This document shows, piece by piece, positions 9,971 through 19,893 of a stretch of 29,987 bases of DNA (positions are counted from its first letter, which is position 1; the number at the start of each line of letters is the position of its first letter). The notes under the pieces were generated by a model that saw only the letters and a program-made list of their open reading frames with translations, made no database searches and was not told where the DNA came from. The stretch is from Chara braunii. Lineage: Eukaryota; Streptophyta; Charophyceae; Charales; Characeae. The stretch spans positions 136,951 to 166,937 of the forward strand of contig BFEA01000435.1 of the NCBI GenBank assembly GCA_003427395.1, read 5' to 3'. The translations under genes and the position numbers were made by a program.

Positions 9971-10860
9971 TCAATTTTCCATCTCATCGTCGTCCTCCTC
10001 GTCGATGAGATCATCTTTTTCTTCATAAAATAGCTCCCTTAGTCCATCCAGAAACGTTTTCCCTATAGCCACATTCCTGTACATTATTTTCCAATGCATA
10101 GGGCTCGGAACATACATGTCATCTATGCTAAGACAATTCAGCATCCGAGCCAGCTCCTTTGCCCAATTCCCTTTGAACGGTCTCATCTCAACCGATAGTC
10201 GGAAGAAACCTTGCTTGGCGCATTGAATCAATGTGATTCGTCATGGACTGGCATATTTGCACTAGCCTACTCCAGGTTCCGAAGACAACGTCTACCAAGA
10301 ACGCAGGCAAAACACACCTCATCGTTCAAAGTGGCTGCCTCACGTTCCCTCTATCCCCGAACTCCACTTGCACGTCTATCTCGTTCATTTCCAATTCCGC
10401 CCGCTGACATGCAGCCCACACTACTTTTCGTTCCGCCCATCTAAACAGTTTGTACGAGACCATCCCTAGTGTCAGATCAACAACCATTGCATTCTCCCCT
10501 TCCTGGGATAGATAAATCCACCCTCGGGCTTCCACTACTCCCTGAAATTCCAGATCAGTCAGGCATGGTGTCATCTGCGTCAGCTTGACCTTGGTCCATA
10601 AGGTTTTTATCCAAGGGAAAACATCCCCTTCGCCTAATATCACGGTCTGATATGCTGGCCCTCCAGGTTCCCTCTTCGGGCAGAACGACGGATACCCCGT
10701 CCTTTACATCTATTGGCATTTCCGGTCTGCTGGAATAGATTAGACACGATACCCACCGCACTATCTTGGTTTCAACACCCGATCTCTGTTTTTCACAACC
10801 GAGCACCGACCCCGGTCCTTAGGTTCGGTCAGTCTATATCCTGGATGATAATAATTTCAG
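9971..10860 (-). pseudogene. Module 1 of the unrecognised repeated coding locus
   Basis: From 10806: ETKIVRWVSCLIYSSRPEM, VKDGVSVVLPEEGTW, then a frame change into a 105-codon frame (10643-10326). That frame has VFPWIKTLWTKVKLTQM, GWIYLSQEGENAMVVDLTL, SYKLFRWAERKVVWAAC and IDVQVEFGDRG. It is followed by VLPAFLVDVVFGTWSRLV, and from 10231 by FFRLSVEMRPFKGNWAKEL, ARMLNCLSIDD and MYRNVAIGKTFLDGL, ending in a strongly acidic tail (DLIDEEDDDEMEN). This gives the clearest A-B-C order. Frames change at about 10640 and 10210. Origin unknown. Confidence 0.5.
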
Positions 10861-11571
10861 GCCCCTCACCAAGGTCTGGCATAATCTACCTCGCCACTCT
10901 CAAGTTTCCTCCAAGCCTGGATACCCTCGATCGACTCTCCTTTTACTCATATTTTTTTTCTTGGTTCCTTACAAACTGACCTCTATCGTCTTCCTCACAG
11001 TCTTCACTTACTCGTGCGGACTTAAATGTGGGGTCGATAATAGACGAGTATCATGACCCTGGTCACCAACTGATATCTCAATCAAGCTTCACAGAGGAGG
11101 ATTATAGAAAAGAAAAATGCAGGCAATCTCACACACAGACCGGTCATCTCCTCACCGGTCTTTTTTCCAATAGGGTCTCTCCACTGTTACTTTCGGCAGA
11201 GTTTTATCCCATACCTCAAGCGCAGGAGCGTGGAGCGTCGATACCGGGAATGACCCCGCATACCACTAATAGACGCGAAGGATTGTCGTCTGGGCATTCA
11301 CATCCTTTGGTCCGACGTTAGGAATTCGCCTGTCTCATGCCGTACTTTGGGAAGCTACTATAAGTCCCCAAGGCGCCCTCCTCGCCCCACATGCAGTGGT
11401 CTTTCCTCCATCCACCGACAACAGCTGCCTTGTCCGAGGAGACGTTTTACACCCCGTCGGACAAGGTGTCAAGCCATGCTCGGTCCGCCCTGGCGTGAAT
11501 GCTACTAATATACCCGGTGATACCAACTTTTGCCAACAGCCCGGTAGACCAACTTGCCGCACATGAGTCAA
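10861..11571 (-). pseudogene. Upstream decayed coding of the same locus (partial module)
   Basis: The minus strand from about 11560 reads LMCGKLVYRAVGKSWYHRVY and HLVRRGVKRLLGQG, then from 11330 PNVGPKDVNAQTTILRVY, WYAGSFPVSTLHAPALEVW and KVTVERPYWKKDR. From about 10950 it reads GESIEGIQAWRKLESGEVDY and YRLTEPKDRGRC. The EGIQAWRK piece resembles EGNQAWKAYE in module 5, so the locus seems to extend to here. Stops recur every 20-40 codons. A perfect 10-bp inverted repeat (11428-11437 with 11457-11466) lies inside it. Low to moderate confidence that this is past coding sequence. Confidence 0.3.
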
Positions 11572-11798
11572 AAGGGTACCTATGGAAAGCGACGTTTCGC
11601 AACCCGCCCCAGCTGGCTCAGACTTCCTTCCCTCCTTTCCGTAGGCAGGACGCTTAGTTTTCCGTCATGCATTCACAAGTCTCAAGTGGGACACATATTA
11701 ACAAGTGTTTTTCCCTTAGTGCACCCAGCGCATCCTACCCAGGCCCCGCATTCTCTCTCAAGACAGTGTGTGTCACTCCCCCTACTTTCCATACACAG

Positions 11799-12443
11799 TG
11801 ACTGGTTCCTTTTCATGAACATCTTTAAAGGTGAGTTAGTTTTCCTTGAAGTCTAGCAACTCTCTTCATTCTCATTCTCTTCCTTCGTCTGTCGTTTCAT
11901 AGGGTAGGATTGTTCCTTCTTGATGACCGTCGTGTTTATATGGGTTCGTTCAGGCAATTCAAAGTGTTTAGTGCAGGGGGCCCGTTGGGCCCAGAAGAAG
12001 TATATAGGAAGACACCCATCTGGTCGGATCACTTCCCCGTGGGTTTTTATTGCACCCCGGCTGAAGCTGGAGCACCAACCGCCTGCCAGGTAACCGAAGT
12101 CTTTCTTTCAAACGAAGAGGAAGGGTCGATCTGCGACTTGTCATATGCCTCCCCCGGACTGGCGACACCAGCGTCGAAAAAAGGGGGGCCTGAATCAATT
12201 CCCAAAAAGAAGCGAGCTGATCATAAGTGCAAGCATGCATGTTATTCCTCTAGGCCTGGCCATGCCACGCGCCCAACCACCTTCAAATGTGATTCTCCAA
12301 ATGGAAAAAACAAGCTCAAGTCCATATTTCCTCTTTTCGGTTATGTACACGGTTACGTGTCGGGTGCCCCCTCCGGGATGGTAAGGGTTACTTTAACCTC
12401 TGCCCGTCACCTCCACCAATTATATAGGGCCTCACCCTTTTAG
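11799..12443 (+). CDS. Exon-like sequence with possible FYRN-like domain
   Basis: Two plus-strand segments read coherently across a putative intron. 11799-11830 (DWFLFMNIFK) is followed by GTGAGT. A pyrimidine-rich tract and AG at 11906-11907 lead into LFLLDDRRVYMGSFRQFKVF. The frame then gives SAGGPLGPEEVY, PIWSDHFPVGFYC and a Cys-rich basic tail, staying open to 12443. The pattern hydrophobic-V-F-S-x-G, about 20 residues, then F-P-V-G-F/Y resembles the FYRN domain of trithorax-type and JmjC chromatin proteins, but the later FYRN Arg/Cys positions do not match well. A possible donor (CAG/GTAACC) at 12090 would end the exon early. No FYRC partner seen. It may be a gene fragment. Confidence 0.3.
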
Positions 12444-13588
12444 ACTTTCGAGCCTGAGTCAACCCATCTGCGGGTCCCAGCTAGCTCGGCTCCGCCCATA
12501 CTCATGCTCATGGCGCGGAGCAATTCGTCACAAGTTCACCCCCACCTAGTGTTTTGAGATGGATGAGGATGGGTCATCGAGTGAGAGAGCTTTGACATTG
12601 GGGATGTAGCTCAACTTTCTTGCTAGAGAGAGGATAATTTTGCAGTTCACTCGCAAGCGTCAATTTTTTGATACTTTGTCTTGTTCTCATGCAATTGCTC
12701 CTTCCAATACACAGGCAGTCCAGAGGTTCTTTGAAAGACTTGTTTTCTCTTATGCGCATGCCAAATATCTTACTTCGGCAACACAGTCATTCACTAACGC
12801 ATCTTCATCCTCTTAGCCGGCTTACACATTAGCACTAGTTGTCTCACACATCATGCATCATGCTTGTTGCTTCCCTATGCACCTCTTCGTCTTTTCGGAG
12901 TTCCCACCTGCATACTCATATGACTTGGCGGCCCTCTCGATTGTCCGATACCTTTGCTGACTTCAACTAAGCAGACCATGCATTTTTTTTCATTCACACT
13001 CGAGCCGCATGCACAAAGGTTTTCATCCATAAGCAAGGGTTACGTTCACAACCCGCTTAGCTTAGGTCCCATCTTCCCTTTTGCCGCCCAGCCTATCCGG
13101 GCACTATCAGTTCAAGGCATGCTTAAAGGCTACTCATCTACACACTCAATACAATGCAGACACATACAACCCCCAGGTCCCCCATTCGGGGTCAACACAT
13201 AATCCCTCCCACATGCCTAATTTCCTTTCTTGTTCCTTAGGTTCCCTTCCGCCTTTTTTTTTCCTTCCTCCAAGTCATCCTATTCTCTTAGTTATGCAGT
13301 CGTGACCTTTCTTTTATGTGACAACACTTTCTAGTCCTTCTCGAACTTTGTCAACCGTCAAGTCCGTCAAACTCTTCTCTACCGTATCTTCTTGGTGGCA
13401 CAAGAGGCCGACAGTCCTCCCCTTGCCCTCTTCTTTCACCAAGTGAGATTCAAAGTTCTTTCACCGTTCGTACCCTTGCAATATAACAAGTGAGTGGGGG
13501 AAGGGTTAGTTGCATGCGTAGAGAAAAAGGGAGAGAGGGTAAGGGTTGACCTTGGGTTCGGAAGAGGAAGATAAGAGAAGTTTGTGAT

Positions 13589-13590
<2 letters not shown>
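12444..13590. other. No recognisable feature
   Basis: Pyrimidine-rich on the plus strand, with short open frames only (up to 82 codons) and no domain. A tRNA-Ala-like 5' start at 12600 lacks the rest of a tRNA. I see no transposon ends or repeats beyond short runs. Confidence 0.5.

Positions 13591-13653
<63 letters not shown>
13591..13653. repeat. (AG)n microsatellite, ~63 bp
   Basis: Pure AG dinucleotide run. The Ser-Leu and Arg-Glu frames it creates are artefacts of the repeat. Confidence 0.98.
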
Positions 13654-13655
<2 letters not shown>

Positions 13656-13664
13656 ATAAAAAAT

Positions 13665-14090
13665 TCCCAGAATTAAATAATCATTCTATAGTAAAATTAC
13701 ATTTCAAATTTCAAATTTTCATTCCATTTTAAAAATTTTCGTCTTACTTGAAAACTTTCCTTCCAAGAATGGGGTATCCCTTCTTATTTGAACTGCATGT
13801 TAGAGATGGAATGAAAGTTTGGATGAGTTCATGAAATATTTTAATTGGAATGTCATTCTAAGTAAGGATTTTTAGTCATAAATAGGTTAATCATATCTTA
13901 ATTAGAAGATATTTGTTGTAGTAGAATGAAAGTTTAATTAAAACATTTCATAAACTCGTCCAGACTTTCATTCCATCTTGAACAAATGATGTAGTTGAAA
14001 GGGAAACTCATATTTAGACGAGAACTTATCAAATAAAACTGGAAACTTTGGAATTGGATGGACATTGAAATGATAATTTCCAAGTATGAA
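13665..14090. mobile_element. AT-rich fold-back, possible MITE-like element
   Basis: 13803-13850 and 13932-13979 are imperfect inverted repeats of about 45 bp (roughly 40 positions match; both arms carry GGAATGAAAGTTT or its complement). Weaker complementarity extends outward, for example GAACTGCATG at 13790 against the TGAACAAATGATG region at 13980. There is no coding capacity. The fold-back lies exactly between two AG microsatellites. A MITE or solo fold-back element is plausible; no clear target-site duplication was found. Confidence 0.5.
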
Positions 14091-14150
14091 GGATTTTTTT
14101 TTTATGAAATGTTTTTTTAACTTTCATTTCTTTTGGGAATTTTTCTGTTC

Positions 14151-14158
14151 AGAGAGAG

Positions 14159-14245
<87 letters not shown>
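14151..14245. repeat. (AG)n microsatellite, ~95 bp
   Basis: AG run with one CG interruption at 14161 and an AAAGAGA end. It lies in the same orientation as the array at 13591, on the other side of the fold-back. Confidence 0.97.
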
Positions 14246-14344
14246 CCCTTCCCCTAAGCTTAATCCAACCTACCCTCACCTTATCCTACCGTCCTGCCTA
14301 CGACTCCTTTAACGATCTGCTGCCTTATATGCCTCGGACCATGC

Positions 14345-15056
14345 CATTGGTTGGTGAGGGAGGTGGAGCTGGAGATGGAAGAAGGGGCAAATGTACTTGG
14401 CTATGGTGAATGGGTGAAAGAGGTGGAGGAGGAAGAGGGTGTGAAGGTACTTTGCTATGGTGGATAAGTGAGGGAGGTGGAGGAGGAAGAAGGTGTGAAG
14501 GTACTTGGCTATGGTGGATGGGTGAAGGAGGTGGAGGTAGAAAAAGGTGTGAGGGTGCTTGGCTATGCTGGATGGGTGAAGGAGGTGGAGGTAGGAGAAG
14601 TTGCGAAGGTGCTTCACTATGGTGGATAGGTGAAGGAGGTGGAGGTTGATGAAGGTATGTTGGCTATGGTGGATGGGTGAAGGAGGTGGAGGTGGAAGAA
14701 GGTGTGACGGTGCTTGGCTATGGTGGATGGGTGAAGGAGGTCGAGGTCGAGAAAGGTGTGAATGTACTTGGCTATGGTGGATGGGTAAAGCGGGTGGAGG
14801 TGGAAGAAGGTGCGAAGGTACTTGGCTATGGTGGATGGGTGAAGGAGGTGGAGGTGGAAGAAGGTGTGAAGGTGCTTGGCTATGGTGGATGGGTGAAGGA
14901 GGCGGAGGAGAAAGAAGGTGTGAAGGTACTTGGCTATGGTGGATAGGTGAAAGAAGTGGAGGTGGAAAAAGGTATGAAGGTGCCAAGCTATGGTGGACGG
15001 GTGAAGGAGTGGAGGTGGAAGAAGGTGTGAAGGTGCCTGGCTATGGTAGGTCCTAA
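14345..15056. repeat. 54-bp minisatellite, ~12-13 copies
   Basis: The unit starts GGCTATGGTGGATGGGTGAA and recurs at 14399, 14453, 14507, 14561, 14615, 14662, 14716, 14770, 14824, 14878, 14932, 14986 and (partial) 15039; a degenerate copy precedes at 14345. Spacing is 54 except 47 (14615-14662) and 53 (last). Because 54 is a multiple of three, frames stay open on both strands: GYGGWVKEVEVEEGVKVL or WLWWMGEGGGGGRRCEGT on the plus strand, and PIHHSQVPSHLLPPPPPS on the minus strand. The 47-bp copy shifts every frame, so no single repeat protein runs through the array. Probably non-coding, though the minus frame looks superficially extensin-like (SPPPP). Confidence 0.9.
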
Positions 15057-15600
15057 GCTTCCGGTCTCTCCCTATTTTCGTTGTCTCATGATCTGAACCA
15101 TCAGCAAACCCAAACTTGTGAAATTCAGACTTGCAACAGACTTTCAGAGTTTACAGATTTGAAACTTGCAAGTAAAACTCGGACTACGAAAAACTTAGAT
15201 TTGCAATTTTTCTATTTTTGCCAATTTTGCTAGGGGAGGTAGAGCCGAAAAACTCAGATTTGTGTTTGGTGGCCTAAACGAAGTCAGATGGCCACGTTAC
15301 TTCACAGGCATTTTATATACACCCTACAGATGACCGTCCTAAAATCTGACCTTATTCCGTCGCCGTTTGCCCATACTCGTCAGTTTCGGGCACCGCCCGG
15401 GGCTCTAAGTTATTAGTACGGGGAAGTCAATTTCCCGTTTTTGCGGGAAAATTGACTAGATGGCCTGATGGTTTTGCAGACCATATGTATATGCCTAGAA
15501 TATGGGGCATGTTTAGTCTCAGCTCTCATATCCCCTGTTTTGGCGGAGTTAGTTTCCGACACCCTCTGGCCACACCGACGTGTTGGCCATTCCGGACCGG
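15057..15600. other. Unassigned; one strong hairpin at 15425-15457
   Basis: No gene found. 15425-15437 pairs with 15444-15457 (AGTCAATTTCCCG against CGGGAAAATTGACT, one bulge) around a 6-nt loop. The rest shows short repeats of 'cagatttg'/'gacttgc' type only. Confidence 0.6.
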
Positions 15601-15855
15601 CCTCCGCCCCGAGGGCTGGACAACGGTTTTCTTAGCAGCAGCTACAGCAAGGGCTTCGCGAGGTATCAGCAGCAACAACAACAGCCTTATTATCAGTAGC
15701 AACAACAGCAGTTGCATTATTAGTAGCAGCAGCAACAACAACAACCACAGTCCTCTACCTACTTTCTCTTTCCTTACCGTCCTCAAGTAGAGCACCGGGG
15801 GGGTGAAACGGTGTTTAAACAAAGCACGGGGGAGATTAGTGTGTCATTCAAATAG
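15601..15855 (+). pseudogene. Gln-rich CAG/CAA stretch broken by TAG codons
   Basis: In one frame the sequence reads FLSSSYSKGFARY, then QQQQQQPYYQ, TAG, QQQQLHY, TAG TAG, QQQQQQP, STYFLFPYRPQVEHRGGE and FKQSTGEISVSFK, TAG, STWG, then TGA. The stops are all TAG and three sit inside Gln runs, consistent with CAG to TAG change in an old Q-rich coding sequence. Composition resembles the Q-rich stretch at 2646. Another frame gives a 112-codon Ser/Asn-rich reading without stops, a by-product of the triplet repeat. Could be a gag remnant or a simple triplet repeat. Confidence 0.35.
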
Positions 15856-15939
15856 AGCACATGGGGGTGAACTGCTACAGATACACACTGTTTACCATGT
15901 ACATACGGCCATGTATATATGGCCATGTCAACAAAATGG

Positions 15940-16725
15940 ACAAGGATTGAGGTTGCAGTTTACACCCAAGTGAAAAAGATTGACAAAAACATGGAGGGAG
16001 AGTGAGTGAAACTCACTCCTAAGCTAGGAAACACACAAAGCAAAGCGGCATAATACTTTGAAGTGGGAATATAGACAAAGTATCAGCACATGATGACATC
16101 AACACTAAGATGAGCAAGAAATAAAGTTGAGATTTACACCCAAGAGAGAAAATAAACAAAAAGTGAAGGGAACATTGAAACTCAAAACCTAAGGCAACAA
16201 AATACTTTGAAGTGGAAAAATGGATAAAGTATGAGCATATGATGACATCAAACTAAGAAGAGCAAGGAATGGAGTTCCGAGTTACACCGAAGTAAACGGC
16301 AAAAAGGTGAAGAGAGAGAGAGAGGAAAACTCACTCTCATGCATGAGAACTCAAAATGCAAAGTGACGAAATACTTTGAAATGGGGAAATGGACAAAGCA
16401 TGAGCACGTGATGATATCAACACTAAAATGAGCAAGAAATGAAGTTGCGATTTACACCCAAGTGGGATGATGATAAAAAAACAAAGAGACAGTGAGTGGA
16501 ACTCACTCTCATGCATGGAAACTCAAAATGCAAATGAACACATGATGACATGAATACTAAAATGAACAAGAAATGGGATTACGATGAACAAAAAGTGACG
16601 GGAGAGTAAGCGAAACTGACTCTCATGCATGAAAACTCAAAATGCAGAATGGCGAAATACTTTGAAGTGGAAAAATGGACAAAGCATGAGCACATGATGA
16701 CATTAACACTAAAATGAGTGTAAAC
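15940..16725. repeat. ~155-bp tandem repeat, about 4.5 copies
   Basis: The block AATACTTTGAAGTGGAAAAA followed by 'atgagcacatgatgacatcaa' recurs at about 16051, 16201, 16370 and 16656, with a shortened copy near 16538. Each unit also carries 'gatttacacccaag' and a purine tract ending in a small hairpin GAGTGAG-TGAAA-CTCACTC, followed by 'tcatgcatga'. Spacing is 150-170 bp, less where a piece is deleted. No coding potential. Confidence 0.8.
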
Positions 16726-17294
16726 CGCCAACCGCAAATCTAGCACACCGCGACGTGTTTCGCTCCATCGCCCTCAACCTTTTCTTCTGCTGTTTGCAGG
16801 AACAAGTTTCGTGGATCACTTTCCGCCTTTATCTTTTCGTATCGCTAGTCATCGTCTTCATCGTCTGAGCCGCACAAAATTCAATATACAAATATGAGAA
16901 ATTGACATCTTTATCTTAATTTCAAGAGTCGTCAATAGAATTAATGATATATACATTATTAAAAGAATATAAATATCTTTGTTTTTAATAGATATCTTTC
17001 TTTCTTGAAATTCATTTTTATTGAAATTCACTTGTTTTTAGACTGAAGAATTAAATTTTAGGTTTATGATCGTCTATCGTCCGTTGCACTGACGTTCTTC
17101 GCCGTCTTCATCGGCGTCAACTCTTAAGTGCGCGCATCATCAGAGGCAGCCATCTACGTTCGTGTCGCTAATCCAACACCGACATTCTACGCAGATCTCC
17201 ACACCAGCAGCATTGCGATCGGCGCGCCCGCGGATTACCCTCACCACCTACCCTTTGTGAATGTGTATGTGTGTGTGTGTGTTGTTGTGTGTGT
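16726..17294. other. No gene; AT-rich then GT-rich
   Basis: An AT-rich stretch around 16880-17060 separates two GC-richer blocks that contain short matching words (CGTCTTCATCG at 16852 and 17103, GTTCTTCGCCGTCTTCATCG). There is a short GT run at 17266-17294. No domain or long open frame. Confidence 0.5.
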
Positions 17295-17295
17295 N

Positions 17296-17332
<37 letters not shown>
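17295..17332. other. N followed by 37-G homopolymer
   Basis: One N and then an uninterrupted run of 37 G, directly after a GT microsatellite. Probably an assembly or base-calling artefact at a polymerase-stalling site, but a true poly-G tract cannot be excluded. Confidence 0.7.
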
Positions 17333-17333
<1 letters not shown>

Positions 17334-18123
17334 ACGTAACATAGCTATCCCATAGAATGTGGGAAACATGACTCGACTCAAGATCGTCCATTAATATGTT
17401 GTTCGATAGCAATTTGGCTTTGGAGGAAGTATGTTGCAGAGGTAGACAGGGTGTGAAGGTAGGGGTCTTAGGTTATTGCAGAAGCAATGATTAAGATGTT
17501 AATGTTAGTGTGTTAGAAATTAGGAAAGGGCAAAGTCCAACCATTGGGGAGGTGCACGCCCTTAAGCGCGCTTTTCACCGCCTAGCACCCATAGCAGCTC
17601 ATCAGAGGGGTTAACTTAATATAGGCTCCTGTTAGTAAGCGGGGAAGGGGGTGGGAGGATATTAGTGAGCAGGGCGTCAGGGGTTACATGGCAAAGCATA
17701 GGCATTTGGGGGAGATATTGTTAGAGAAATCATACCTGCGCGGTCATGGTCGGTGCCGCTGGGAGATCAGTCGCCGCCATAGCACGAAGGTGGCCACACA
17801 GCGTAGTATTAGGAGGCTTACAACGTAAGCAGGGCGCACGGGGCACTATGGTGTTTCAGACTGAATCTAGGTACCAAGATCAGTTCGCGAGCTGACTTGC
17901 TCGAGTGAGGAAGGAGCAGGAGGAGAATGGTGGCATGAGGCGAGAGCATGTACACTGGCGTTGGTGTGGTGTAGCTCATGACAACCAGTATTTGTAGTAG
18001 CGTCGGTTTATGCGGGTGCCTGTTGTATCGTAGAGGAGGGTAACAGTGTGTATGCCATGGGTGTGTAGCATGACCAGCCATACTGCAGGTTGTGATTAGG
18101 GAGTATGTGTGTGTGCGAGGATA
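17333..18123. other. No recognisable feature
   Basis: G-rich plus strand; only short chance frames (the longest about 110 codons on the minus strand, 17818-18150, His/Pro/Leu-rich, no domain). Confidence 0.5.
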
Positions 18124-18402
18124 AGTGGGGGGTGAGGGTAGTAGCTGCATTCTTGGGAAGAGTATGAGGGAGGGTGTATGTACGTAGTAAGCTTGTATTA
18201 GGGAGGAAGGGGGGAAAAAACAGGCTGGGAAAGAGGAATTTTTTACTTGTAGCGTAATGGAGGGGTTGTATTAGCGGATGTGTCTTGTGACTGCGTGAGT
18301 TGGTATGGTGCCAGCGTTACGGAGTACAAAAGGGTGGTGGATTCGCAGTATCATTTTTTGCTGGTTGTTTTGTAGTGCAGTGTTGTGGGTCTTTTTTCGT
18401 CA
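18124..18402. repeat. Direct repeat, copy 1 (~280 bp)
   Basis: Shares an ordered series of blocks with 18602-18876: GGGGGGTGA, GCATTCT, ATGAGGGAGGGTGTATGTA, GTAATGGAGGGGTTGTAT, GACTGCGTG and TTGTAGTG. Identity is roughly 80 percent by eye. Offset between copies is about 475 bp. Confidence 0.8.
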
Positions 18403-18601
18403 TCCAGGGAGGAGGACTGACTATGGTGGCAGTAGCCTGTAGGGTATGGCGTATCTGGTTCGTTTGCCTCGTGTGCGTGTTTGTTTTCTTATGTGTCAGT
18501 AGTGTCGTTTCGAGATAGCGTGTTTTTGGTTGATGCCGTTTTCAGCCGTAGTTCGTTGTTTTTTTTTTAAATATTGGGGGGAATTTTTTTTTTTGTAAAC
18601 G

Positions 18602-18876
18602 TGGGGGGTGATGCTAGCCGCATTCTGGGGAAAAGCATGAGGGAGGGTGTATGTAAGTAGTAAGATTGTATGAGGGGGGAAGGGAGGGAAAAAGAGCCGG
18701 TAAATAGGAGTCTTTATGCGTAGGGTAATGGAGGGGTTGTATCAGCTGCTGTGTCTTATGACTGCGTGGGATGGTATGGTGCTAGCGTTGTGGAGTAAAG
18801 AAGGGAGGCGGGTTCGTAGTAACGTTTTTTTGCTCGTTATCTTGTAGTGTAGTGCTGTGAGACTTTTACGTCAGTT
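18602..18876. repeat. Direct repeat, copy 2 (~275 bp)
   Basis: Second copy of the block at 18124, diverged by substitutions and small indels. The ~200 bp between the copies (18403-18601) shows no such similarity. No coding sequence and no terminal structure that would identify a transposon. Confidence 0.8.
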
Positions 18877-19205
18877 TATTTGCTTTTTTTAAATTTTATT
18901 ACATAATTTTATTTTTATTTTTTATTTGTTATTATTCTTCATATTTATTATTTATTATTTATTATTAATTATTAGTTATTTATTATTTTATTAACTCAAC
19001 TTTGTTTATTTTGAATTTTATTTTTATTTTTATTTTTAATCTTTAATCTTAATTTTACTTTAAATTTGTATATTATATTAATATTTATGAAAAAAATAAT
19101 TTATTTGAAAAAAAAACATTTTATGATTTTATTTACTAGTAAAATTTCTTTAATCATCATCTAATTTTATTTTTAATTCTAAATTTTGTTGTTTAAAAAA
19201 AAAAA

Positions 19206-19208
<3 letters not shown>
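18877..19208. repeat. AT-rich low-complexity (TTATT/TTTTA) stretch
   Basis: Imperfect runs of TTATT, TTTTA and ATTTATT fill the interval. No gene. Confidence 0.85.

Positions 19209-19251
<43 letters not shown>
19209..19251. repeat. (GT)n microsatellite, ~43 bp
   Basis: Uninterrupted GT run flanked by A-runs on both sides. Confidence 0.98.
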
Positions 19252-19252
<1 letters not shown>

Positions 19253-19893
19253 AAAAAATTAGTTTCTGTAATGTCGTCCTGTTTTTTCGAGTACAACGAT
19301 GGTGAAGCTCCAATAATGTGCAAAAATAAAAGACATCCGGTACTGCAAAATGTTTCTGTTCCAGTGGAGCATGAATGTTCACTTGAGCCTCTTGCGAGAA
19401 TTGACAGAATATGGCTGCATCAAATTACCGAACGCTGACAATCGATCTACGACCAGGCTTGGACTTGGCAACAGCAAGCTAAAAACCAGGCAAAGTGCTA
19501 AGCACTTGATGACAACCAACACGTTCGAGAACGACAGAGATTAAAAAAAAAAAATCAACACTATTATGATAGTATTATCTACCGTCATCCAGACCCCGAG
19601 AGTAACGGTCGCCTCCATTTCGAATCCTTTTAGAAAAACAAAATATAGAGAAACAGAAAAGGAGCGAAACACCCCAACTTCACACTACCGGCCCACCCCC
19701 TCCCTGCCCCTGCCGAATACGACCAGAGAGGCGGCCAGGAAGACATGCTCATCAAGGGGGACGGAGGAGGCCAATGGCAGGACGACCAACGATAGGGCGT
19801 TCGCGTGGACAGGCGACGATGCAAGCGGCGAAGGCCAGACAACGAGTTCTGTCGGTGGCGTCATGGGGGGCACAAGCCCCGTTTCCACCTCTC
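19252..19893. other. No recognisable feature
   Basis: Short frames only. This is the 3' flank of the Myb/SANT-like pseudogene on the minus strand, whose stop is at 19894-19896. Confidence 0.5.

Noticed and set aside
11137-11166. Bacterial-type terminator: 8-bp stem AGACCGGT/ACCGGTCT followed by six T
   Set aside because: The surroundings are eukaryotic repeat DNA with no operon-like gene upstream; a chance hairpin is more likely.
12600-12672. tRNA-Ala-like start (GGGGATGTAGCTCA)
   Set aside because: Only the acceptor/D-arm start matches; there is no T-loop B box and no cloverleaf pairing downstream.
13591-14409. Arg-Glu or Ser-Leu repeat proteins
   Set aside because: Direct translations of AG microsatellites.
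14309-14986. 225-codon minus-strand Pro/His-rich frame resembling extensin
   Set aside because: It is the reverse reading of the 54-bp minisatellite and changes repeat register after the 47-bp copy.
17573-17640. Second hammerhead candidate on the minus strand (CTGATGA ... GAAA)
   Set aside because: The core words and a wobble-rich stem II exist, but I could not place a UH cleavage site together with a paired stem I, so it looks like chance.
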